64,000 nt of DNA from contig OX328105.1 in the NCBI GenBank assembly GCA_946811185.2, positions 46,872,845 through 46,936,844 on the forward strand, in the 5' to 3' direction. Below, piece after piece: positions 30,301-42,300 of the stretch (position 1 is the stretch's first letter; every line of letters begins with the position of its first letter). The stretch comes from Hippopus hippopus. Lineage: Eukaryota > Mollusca > Bivalvia > Cardiida > Cardiidae. The notes beneath the pieces are model-generated. The model did no database searches and was not told the DNA's origin. It saw nothing but the letters and a program-made list of their open reading frames with translations. A program made the translations under genes and the position numbers.

Positions 30301-33300
30301 CATTCAAATAGGTTTTGGAAATGTATAAAAAATTTAACTACCAGTTGTAACTACCGGTATTGGTTTTATTCTGAATTCCAAGAGTAGCTTTCTGCTGAGA
30401 CTTTCTTTCCAAGGAAATCAGATGGATAGTCTAGGAATTTAAATTAAAGTAGGATTTAGATTAGTTTGGCCCCTAATCCCATATTTTTTTGATATCCGGT
30501 GTTTAGGTCCTAGACAGTATTGGAAGATCATAATTCTAATTGAATTTGACATCCTGTGTCAGCCAATCAAAATGTCTAGTCTTTGATACTAAGAAATTGG
30601 TTTGAACTTTGAATGGTTATTTATTACTACCCCTGATTGCATTTTGAAAGGATCACCAGTTAGCCTTTTTCTGTCCTGTGCAAGATATTTGAAGTATCTT
30701 TTTAGCATTTTGCAGTCTCTTAATTCCCAATTGTTTTTTAGAGTTGCTACTTACTGTTATTTCTTAACTTTGAGTGTTTACATTCCAGCTACTGAATCAT
30801 TATACAAGTCGTTTAGGCTCTGATGTAGTGGATGTTGTGATTACTGGCTTAAAGTAAGTATAATTATATCATTCTTTAAAATGAAAATTCAAAAGTTTTG
30901 CAATTAATTTTGGCAATCGATTATCTTCTAGCTAAAAGGTCTGTATTAACCTACCATTCTTAAGAACAATCTTAGTATTATTCTCCAAGATTTTCAACAT
31001 TTGAAACTAACACAATCCTCTGATTGGCTAAAACAAGTGGTTTAGCCAATCGAAAGTTGTGTTACATTCAAGTTTAAAAAATTCTTGTGATATAAGACTG
31101 AGAACGTTCTTAAAAATGGTCTGTTAAAATGGACACTGATGGTACATAATGCATGGAAGATATGTACATATTGGCAAGCGATTGTCCTTATCCCTTTAAC
31201 CATTGTAAAAGTACATGCAATTTCATTATTTTGATCTAAAAAGCATGATTATCATGGCTGTGTAGAGATATATTGCCTATTTCATTTAACCTGACCCAGG
31301 TCAACATCATTTACATAAATTAAAAATCTATTTTTACCCTTGACATCACATGGGGCTGCCTTCGGCTTATGTCCCGAACAGTCACGGAAATATTTTGTAC
31401 TGTACGCGCGAGTTAAATTACTCACCTGTGTATATAACTACCTTCTCGTGTATATATATAACTTCCCGAATAATGTTCGGAGTTCTACTTATATGTCTAC
31501 TTATATATTCAGCATATTGGTCAGGATCAGGTTAAATGAAGTCGGCAATACATGAATAGATCAAAATTACACATGTGGAAAATGATTTTGATTCAGGTCA
31601 ACCGAAAGAAAAGTAATTAATTGTTCCTTTCTCACTATGCTTTCAAAAGCCTCTATACTTAGTTTTATAAAACACAGGATTATTATCCCCCACCGAAGGT
31701 GGGTGGGATATAGTTTTAGCGTTGTCTGTCCATCCGTCCATCCATCTGTCTGTCTGTCCGTCCATGTGTCCGTCCGGGAGAATATCTCCAATACCATTGG
31801 ACAGAATTTCATGAAACTTTATATGTGTGTTCAATAACCCATTCCCCCTAGAAAATTGTTTTCTTTTTTTGATTCGATGCAAAATGGCCGACTGGGAGCG
31901 ATTTTAAGTTATGCGGTTGAGTGAATTTTTGTTGTTTTCAGTCTTTATTTTTACTGCATTTTCTGCTTGTCCAGAGCATAACTTTGTCATCTCCAGTCCG
32001 ATTGACTTGAAACTTGGCATTTGTGTTTGTTGCAATAATACAGTGTGCAGTGTGAAAGAACCATAACTCTACCTCGTGCTGTCTTTGAGTGATTTCCCTT
32101 TGATCGTCATTTTTACAGCATTTTCTGCTTGTCCGGAGCATAACTTTGTCATCTCCAGTCCGATTGACTTGAAACTTGGTATTTGTGTTTGTTGCAATAA
32201 TACAGAGTGCAGTGCAAAAGAACCATATCTCTACCTCATGCTGTCTTCGAGTTATTTCCCTTTGATCGTCATTTTTACAGCATTTTCTGCTTGTCCGGAA
32301 TATAACTTTGTCATCTCTAGTCTGAACATCTTCAAATTTGGTATGCATGATTGTTGAAAAATTACGGAATGCAGTGCACAAGAACCATAACTCTACCTGG
32401 CGCGGATTTTGAGTAATTGCACTTTGATCTTCATTTTTACAATCCAGTTCTTTGTCCGGAGCTTAACTTTGTCATCTCCAGTCTGATTGACTTGAAACTT
32501 GGGATTTGTGTTTGTTGCAATAATACGGTGTGCAGTGCAAAAGAACCATAACTCTACCTCGTGCTGTCTTTGAGCTTTTTCCCTTTGATCATCATTTTTA
32601 CAGCATTTTCTGCTTGTCCAGAATACAACTTTGTCATTTTTAGTCTGAACTTCTTCAGATTTGGTATGCATGATTGTTGAAAAATTACGGAGTGCGGTGC
32701 ACAAGAACCATAACTCTTCCTAGCATGAATTTTGAGTTATTCCCCCTTAGATCTTCATTTTAATAGCATTTCTTGCTTGTCCGGAGCATAACTTTGTCAT
32801 CTTATGTAGGAATGATTTGAAATATGGTATGCTTATTTGTTGCAATATTTGGAAGTGCAGTGCGCAAGAATTGTAACTCTACCTCGTGCTGTCTTTGAGT
32901 TATTTCCCTTTGATCGTCATTTTTACAGCATTTAGTGCTTGTCCGGAATATAACTGTCATCTCAAGTCAGGATGACTTCAGACTTGGTATGCATGTTTGC
33001 TGCAATATTACGGAGTACAGTGCGCAAGAACAATAACTCTACCTAGGGCGAATTTTGAGTAATTCTCCTTTGTCACCTCAAGTCAAATTGACTTGAGACT
33101 TGGTAAACATGTTTGTTGCAGTTACGAAAAGTGCAATGCACTGGAGCCGTAACCTTACCTAGTGCCCTTATGGAATTATTCCCTATTCATTATTTTTTTT
33201 TTTACAGCTTTTCATGCTTTTCTACAATATAACTTTGTCTTTTCATGTTGGAATCACCTGAAACTTTATATGCATGTTTCCTTAACATTAGAGGAGACTT

Positions 33301-36300
33301 TCATGCCTATTTCAATCACTTACATGATTTCTACTGCACTACTTTTTTCCTCTACCTGCCCTTTACGATTATTATCCCCCCTCGACAACTGGCGGTGGGA
33401 CGGGCGTATCTTGCGACAATTTGCCGCTCTTGTTCATTAAATGTCATGTCATGGAAAAAGGGGGCTTGACAAATATTTTCATTATGGACCAGTATCTCTT
33501 TCACTACAGGACAAAATGTAATTAAACTTCATCTTTATTAAGCCACAGACAATAGTTATTTGATTTTATTTCATGAAATGCCATGTCATGAAAAAAGGGG
33601 GCTAAATGTATAATTTCATTATGGACCAATAACAGTTCGCCCATTCGTCCGCCTGAACAGATATCCTCTAAAGTCCTTGACGAACATTTGTGAAACTTCA
33701 TTGATGTCTTCCTTAGGATAGTCCGTTGATACAATTTTCTTTTATATATAATGACGTGTCATGGAAAAAGGGGGCTTGATGTATATTTTCATCATTTGTT
33801 TTCATTTAATGAAATGCCATGTTATGGTAAAAGGGGACTTAATGTATAATCTCATTATGGACCGCTTATATATTTTTCATTTAATGAAATGCTGTGCCAT
33901 GGAAAAGGGGGGCTTAATGTGTAATTTTATCATGGACCATTAACAAAAAGGCCACATGTTCATGCAACACACAATACCTCTAATATGTTTGTATCAAAAA
34001 AGGTCTTTTTCGGTGGTGGGATATCATTTCAACGAAATTGCTTGTTTTTTAAAGGATTAGTACAGATATTTTTCATTGCCAACCTTTCTATACTTCAGGG
34101 TTGGAAGTTTGATAGCAAATGCAACAGTTATCATCAGGGACTCAACACAGGCCACCCTTGGTTTTGGACAGGCATTAACTGATCAGCTGAACGGTTCCTC
34201 CATAACTTTATTCAACCAAACAACTAAGTCCACTCTGATATCTGTTGCTGGTAATGAAGGTATGAAAAATCTTTATTATAATAGTCAAATCTTTGTTACA
34301 GATAAATGCTTAGCAAACTTTGGACAACTATAAAGGCGTATGTGAACAATATGGATAAGATCAGTTTGCTCAGCATGGATATTCTGGCCTTAAACCTTTA
34401 CCAAATAATCCCGAGTTTTAATGGCCCAATGGAAAAGGGCATTTGACAACACTCTGGGAAAAGGAGAAAATGCTGGTACCAGCATTTTCTCCTTTTCCCA
34501 CAATGTTTTCTAACCTTCCAAACAAGCATTTTCTCCTTTTCCCACAATGTTTTCTAACCTTCCAAACAAAAATATCTTTATTTTTGCAACATTTAGCATG
34601 TCGTCTGCAAATGATATCGAATTGGACAGGTCCAAAATTTTGTCGTTTTTATAATTACGATAAATATTTGGGTCATTGGTACTAACTGAAAATGTCTGTC
34701 ACAAAAACGTATCTGGCATGTGTAGAATTTTTTTTTTTCATTTTATTGAAGACTAGATCTTCTATTGTAAATGTGGCAAAAAAGAATATTTTCATCATGT
34801 GGCAAGTACTATTCACTGTATTTATTATGGTGGGAATTGTTAATGGATTTGATGTCTTTCGAAAATTAATGCATAAAAAGATCGACATACCACGAAAAAT
34901 ATGTATACTGCATCACTGAAAAGTATGCATGAATCTTAGAAATATTTATACATATCTCAAAATTAAACACACAATCATGGCTTATTGTGTGATGTATAAA
35001 CCTGTTACCAAACAGTTTCATATTGTTAATGACCATTAAGTAAAACAGTTTTTCGGAACATTGTAGGAAGAGGAGAAAATGTAGGCAACCAGCATTTTCT
35101 ACTTTACCAACAATGTTATGTAACCTGTCTGACACAAATCGCATCGTTTTAACCCTTTACCAAACAACAAATGTTAAGTCTAGCTCAAATTGAAAGTTTT
35201 TGCAAACAACAAAATATATATTACTCAAAAAATGAAATTTGTCTCTGAAGGGTAGAAAACATTGTGGGAAAAGGAGAAAATGCTGGTCACCAGCATTTTC
35301 TCCTTTGCCCACAAGGTTTTCAAAAGCTTTCTCTGTCAGGGTCATTAAAACTTGGGATTGTGTGGTAAAGGGTTTACTTCATTCCATTTGTTCTCTGCTA
35401 TTTTTTAGTGGACAATCTGAATTATGTCATCTGCTAAAGAATAAGGTTTGTTGAAATAATGTTTCCATATTTTCATGCAAATCTATTTGCAGTACATGGA
35501 GGCAGTAACTCCAGTGACATAGTGAAATGTGAGGTGTTCACAGATACCAGAGGGCCATGTCAAACAGGTTATATATGTGCAGTGGTCAACGGGAGCCCTA
35601 GATGTGTGTAAGTAATCAGTTAACACTTACATTGCCTTTCAAAATTATAGTTGCATTTAGGGCAAATGAAGATCAAGATCAGGCTGCACAAAACATAGTT
35701 TGACCTTTGATCTGCTGTGTGGGCTGTGATGAGACATTTTGGAAGAAAGTCAACCTTTCAACCTCTTAGGCCTTGATTTCAGACTGAAAATGTCTGCTGA
35801 GTTTATCAGGCACTCTAAGGGTTTATCACCTTTTACATTTGAAGGGTTTTCTTTTTGCTATTTTTCATGGTAATGTGCACTATGCCGTTTCAAGTAAAAC
35901 TGAAAATTAAGTCTGATAGAGCTATAGGAATTTACCATTTACTCTCAATCATTTAACATCAATATTTCTGACATTGTCAGGAGATTACACTAACATTTTT
36001 AAGTGACACTGATATCCTTTTGTCTAAAATCCAATCCAAAAATAGTTCAAAGTCAGAGCAATAAGATTAATTCTCTCTCACATCTGAACATTAGTATGAC
36101 TTTGTTGATGTGAAAAAAAAGTCTTACGAACAAAGTCCGTAACACAGAAACAAATGAACAAATCATGGCAGAAATACAGGGACCGGGCAGGATTCGAACC
36201 TAGAACGCCCGGACGAAAGGCCAATACCATAACCATTGAGCTAAAGAGAATTCTCCCTAACGCAGTTGGTAGGTGTTGTATTTAAATCGGGATGAAGCCA

Positions 36301-39300
36301 TGCATGAAGGAGCGGTTTCCTGTAACACACCCCCTCTTAAATCATCATTTATTGATGACTCAAAGCCTTATTAGGCAGAGAGTCCATTTTTGGACAACAA
36401 ATAGGATTAATGGCTCAATGGCCAATCCCGGACGAGCCCTATCTTACGAACAAAGTCCATAACAAAGAAACATATGAACAAATGCATGGCAGAAATACAG
36501 GGACCAGGCAGGATTCGAACCTAGAACACCTGGACAAAAGGCCAATACCGTAACCACTGAGCTAAAGAGAATTCTCCCTAACGCAGTTGTTAGGTGTTGT
36601 ATTTAAATCAGGATGAAGCCATGCATGAAGGAGCAGTCTCCCGCCATAGGTTTGGAAAGAATGTTCCACCTAGCTGTTGCAAGTTTACGAAGGAGATGCA
36701 GGGAATGCATTGACAAGTACAAAGACTGCCTTAAAATACGGGTAACATAAATACTGTTGAAAATCGCAATCAACACTTAACAAACAAATGCAATATGCTT
36801 TGTGGAAAGGGGGTTTATTGCATCTGCAAAAAGTATTGACTCAGGTCAGTATGCATAATCTACATGGGCTGACCTGGGTTGAAACACATTGCTATTGGTC
36901 AATTTTCTGAATCTGAAAGGACCATGCTACCTCAGGATTCAGCCATTTGATAGACAGAATGGATTTTATGGATTCAAAATTATATGATGTCTTGCTGGGT
37001 ATAATGCATCACTACGAAGCATTAAACCCCCATTTGCCACAGCATGGCTCAAATAATTGGTTTTACTATCTACGATTTAAATCCTTTTGACACCATATGA
37101 TAAAGTATTTAGTCTCTCATAATGCATCAGTATATGCCAGTTTGGGATATATATGTAATGATTAATGGGACTGAATTCCAAAGGATAAAATGTCAGATTG
37201 TCGTTTCACCTTTGCAACTTTTGAGGAAAAATCTACCGGTGGCACAGAAAAGGTTTTTGTGCAGATTTTTATGAAAGTATGAAAGGAATTCCAGGATTGC
37301 ATGGATGAGTGATATATCTGAAATACTATTGATTATGAAGAAAAACACCATACAAATAAAACTCACAGATTACTTGAAATACAATGTAATACATTTAATG
37401 TAGTTACATTATTATGTATCATCATGTATTATATACATTTAATGTACATTTAATTTAATACAACGTAATACATGTAATACATTGAAATGTAATCCAATTT
37501 TTGATCATGTTGGATTTTAGATCTGATCCATCCATAGGTAATGATTGTTATCATTTTCATGTTCCCTTCTAAATATCACAGAAACTGTTCTTTAGTGAAA
37601 CATGTAATTCATCACTGTTCAACACTAACTAAATCACTTGAGCCCTGATAGCATATCACACATACCACAGAAGTTTTGTGTCGGCTTGGCATAATTATGC
37701 CCCCCCCCTTCAACGAAGTGGGGGTATATTGCTTTGCTAATGTCGGTCGGTCCGTCAGTCGGTCGGTCCGTCGGTAGACCTTACCTTGTCCGGATGATAA
37801 CTAGACACAGAATTGACCTAGGTTCATCAAATTTGGCACAGACATGCGTTTTGGAGTGCAGATGATCCCTATTGATTTTGAGGTCAATCGGTCAAAGGTC
37901 AAGGTCACAGTGACCTTCAACATGTTGATATATGGACCAAACATTGTCCGGATGATAACTAGACACAGAATTAACCTAGGTTCGTCAAATTTGGCACAGA
38001 CATTTGTCTTGGAGTATAGATGATCCCTATTGATTTTGAGGTCAATCGGTCAAAGGTCAAGGTCACAGTGACCGTCAACATGTTGATATATAGACCAAAC
38101 CTTGTCCAGATGATAACTAGACACAGAATTGACCTAGGTTCGTCAAATTTGGCACAGACATTTGTCTCGGAGTGCAGATGATCCCTATTGATTTTGAGGT
38201 CAATCGGTCAAAGGTCAAGGTCACAGTGACCGTCAACATGTTGATATATAGACCAAACCTTGTCCGGATGATAACTAGACACAGAATTGACCTAGGTTTG
38301 TCAAATTTGGCACAGACATTCGTCTCGGAGTGTAGATGATCCCTATTGATTTTGAGGTCAATCAGTCAAAGGTCAAGGTCACAGTGACCGTCAACATGTT
38401 GAGATATAGACCAAACCTTGTCCGGATGATAACTAGACACAGAATTGACCTAGGTTCGTCAAATTTGGCACAGACATTCGTCTCGGAGTGCAGATGATCC
38501 CTATTGATTTTGAGATTAATCCATCAAAGGTCAAGGTCACAGTGGCCTTCAACTTAATGATATTTAGACCTAACCTTGTCCGGATGATAACTAGACACAG
38601 AATTGACCTAGGTCCTTCAAATTCTTACAGATATTCATCTTGGAGTGTAAATGATCCCTATCGATTTTAAGGTTAATCCGTGACGAAAAGAAAATCGATA
38701 ACCCAGTCTGTGTATCGGCAACTGTTTACAATCTTGTATGTATACACACGGCGGTGTGTATAATTATGCGAACTGTTGTCAGATTATCACGTTTAACAAC
38801 TGAAGTGGGCTATAAATCAAAAAGATGACGTCGATATTTCCCAATCAATTCTTTTGATATCAGTTTATGAACTGTGCCACTTCCTGTATCAATGTGGCAG
38901 TAGGGGGGCATGACTGTTTTACAAACAGATATCTTGTTATATTTGCTTTAGGATGTATGAAAGTCATTGCAAGTCATTCAACTGTCTCTTTTAACTCTTT
39001 ACCAAATGACACATTCAGACTTTTCTTATCAAAGCCATCTGTAGACGACAAATCTGAAAGTGACACAAATGAACTGAAGTTCTTTGATAAGGTTGAAAAC
39101 ATTGTTGGAAAAGTAAAATATGCTTGTAACCTACTTTTCCCACAATGTTTTTAAAAGGCTTTATTTTAGGGTCATTAAATATCAGGATTATTTGGGAAAA
39201 AGTTAAAGTATCTTTACCTTATTAGGAAAGCAACCAGTGTCTTGGAAAGAATATTTGGTGTGTTGCTTGTGAAGAAATCACGTTTAACTCTCTAGCAGAA

Positions 39301-42300
39301 AGTCCCGTATTTCAATGACCAAGAGAAAGAAGGCTTTAGGAGACATTGCTGGAAACCGAGAAAATGCTGGTAACCAGCATTTTCTCCATTTCCTACAATG
39401 CTTCTACTCTGTCAAAGACAAATTGCATAATTTTGGAACCATACCATTTTTTGTCTATAAATGTTTTTAATATCGAACAAGTCTGAAATTGTGTCATACA
39501 ATCCCTGAACTAATCAGGTTTTGAAAACATTATGAGAAAATGCTGGTTTACACCATTTTGTCCTTTTCCCATGCTTTTCTAAGACAAATCTCATCATGAA
39601 CCACATTTGATTTGCCTTTTGCAAATTCTTTTTAAATGGATATGTCTAAAATTGTGTCATCTGCTCTTGCTGCAGTGGTGCATCTGAAATACTAGCTGTT
39701 AAACACAACACTTAACACGAAACTAACCATCAAGTTACAGACAGACTGATAGGGGAACTCTATAGAGGAAGTGGTAGCCAAGCATGTCATTTGCATGTTA
39801 ACTTGTTACTTCTTACATTAATTTGTATCAGATTGTCATTGCACAGGCTAAGTTTATACTTGTTAACCCTTTACCACACAATGCCGACTTTTAACGACCC
39901 TGAGGAAGAAGCCTTTTTAAAACATTGTGGGAAAAAGAGAAAATGCTGGTAACCAGCATTTTCTCCTTTTCCCACAACGTTTTCTACCCTTCCCAATACA
40001 AATTTCAATTTTTGAGTCCCATTTATTTTGTCGTCTGCAAGTGCTTTCAATTTGGACAAGTCTAGAATTTTGTCGTTTGGTAAAGAGTTAAGAACTTCTA
40101 AAGCATTAAACCTATGCACTGAAGTTTGATTTGCTTTAACATGATTAAATATAGTTCAATAGAATAGTTTTTTAGCTAGGCTGTTTTAGGAGAAAAAACA
40201 TCGAGGTATTGCTGTAGCCCTTGTGTCATTGTAGGCTGTGTCGTCATTGTCATGGGAAAACTTGGACATTTTTAAAAACTTTGACATATCATATCTCTGC
40301 CATTACTTAAGATATTTACTTCAAACTCAGACAAGTTGTTCACTATCAAAAGGGAAACCCATACATTAAGGGCAAATAACCATCAAAGTATTTTTGACAC
40401 ATTTATGCCCCTATTACATCTTTGAATTTTCACTGAAAATCAAGCAACTCCAGCCAAGCATTGGCACCCTCATGCAGTGCTCTTGATTTTCTTTAGCTTG
40501 GCTGTTTTCATAGCCCTGTTGTTGTCTGTGTTGTAGTTTTATAATATCCCGGTCATTACCAAAGATATTTACTTCAAACTTGGACTAGTTGTTAACTATC
40601 AAAAGGAAAACCCATACAACAGGGGCAAGTAACCATTAAATTATTTTTTGACTTGGTTTCTCCCCTTTTTCTACTTAGAATTTTCACTGAAAATCAATCT
40701 ATTTCTAAAAGTAACTGCAGCCGTGTCTTAGCACCCACATGTGACACTCTTGTTAATATTTATTGTCTGTTGCGTTAGGGGTTCATGAAAAGAGGATGCC
40801 AGAAAATGGCAGACTTTAAATATATACAATTTTCATAATTAACAAAAACAGGAAAGGATGACAATAGACAAACTGTCAAATGATCATACCTTTAATTGAT
40901 GTTGGATAATGCTCATATTTTTTTGTTATTTCATTTTTTGATTATTTCTTTTTTTCAGATTGTGGAATACCACCAAACATAAGCAATGGTTTTGTAGAGT
41001 TACCACAAGGTACACTATTTGGTAATACAGTAATTTATAGATGTGTGGAAGGCTACACACTCAGGGGTCACAATACAAGAACATGCCAACTGGATGGATC
41101 CTGGGCTCCACCAGAACCCTCATGTGTCCCTAAAGGTTTGTATTGATGAGGTCTTAGGTCTTAATTACTGACAAAGTCACCTAAATTTAAGTTGTAGACC
41201 AAATAGATTGCTAGTCATGGAATATGGCATTGAAATACACTTTTATAATTTATTAGTGAATAAGGCTCCATTGAAGTAATCTTGAAGTTTGAAGTAAATT
41301 CTACTGACTTTTCTTTCCTGTTTTTGTGGTCACTCTTGAAAATTGATCACTGAACAAAGAATGATACAGAGCAGAACATATTTTAAACACCTGGGTCTGT
41401 AGATAATTTCAGTCAGAAAGATTCCACTTGTTGCAATATCTATTTAAAGATGCTTTGGGTAGAATATCTTGCAGCATAGATCTAGGACTAGACTGTGCTC
41501 TGTGGAGTCTAATCTTGATCTACACTGAACCACAACAAAACTACTGTTGCTGAAAAACAAACTCTGTTCATAATAGTTCTACTATTCAAATATTGCAGCT
41601 AACTTTTAACCCTTAACCCTTTACCACACGACAAAATTTTAGACCTGTCCAAATTGAAAGCATTTGTAGATGACAGTTTTAACGTGGCTCTTATGAAATG
41701 ATTTTTAGCTCCACTGGCCGAAGGCCAGCGAGCTATTGTCATGGCGTTGTGTCCGTCGTGCGTGCGTCCGTCCGTCCGTCCGTCCGTTCGTCCGTGCGTC
41801 CGTGCGTGCGTCCGTAAACTTTTTCTTTAAAAAGCTTCTCCTCAGAAACTATTGACTGGATTTTTACCAAATTTCACAGGAATGTTCCTTTGGTGGTCCT
41901 CTTTCAAATTCCTTCAAATAATTGTGTTCCATGAAGAATTCTGGTTGCCATGGCAACCAAAGTAAAAAACCTTTAAAAATCTTCTCCTCCCAAACCGCTA
42001 TTTGGATAGCATTATTATTTTGCAGGAATGTTCCTTAGATACAGGTTTACAGAATTCCTTAAAAAAAAAAAAGATCTGTCAAAAAACATGGCTTTTATGG
42101 GAGACTCATTTTCCTTTTATGGTATAAAGTAAAATCTTTGAAAAATTTCTTCTCTAAAACTATTCATTGGATTTCATTGTTGTTTTGCAGGTAAGTTCCT
42201 ATGGTGGTTGTCTACCAAATTGTTTCTTCAGTGAGCTAAAATGCAGGATTGAATGATAATTGTTAAAAACTTCCTTTCGCCATTATAGAAATATCAGGCC

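Noticed and set aside
31938..32704. Minus-strand ORFs of 147 and 103 codons with repeated [14 protein letters not shown]
   Set aside because: They read the 148-bp tandem units of family H. No domain, start context or conserved protein is evident.
36180..36250. Functional tRNA gene on the minus strand
   Set aside because: The A and B boxes are good, but the acceptor and anticodon stems do not pair and the unit is duplicated with SINE flanks.
37785..38690. CRISPR-like regularly spaced repeats
   Set aside because: The units are head-to-tail copies of the whole 159 bp without distinct spacers, in a eukaryotic intron. This is a tandem array.
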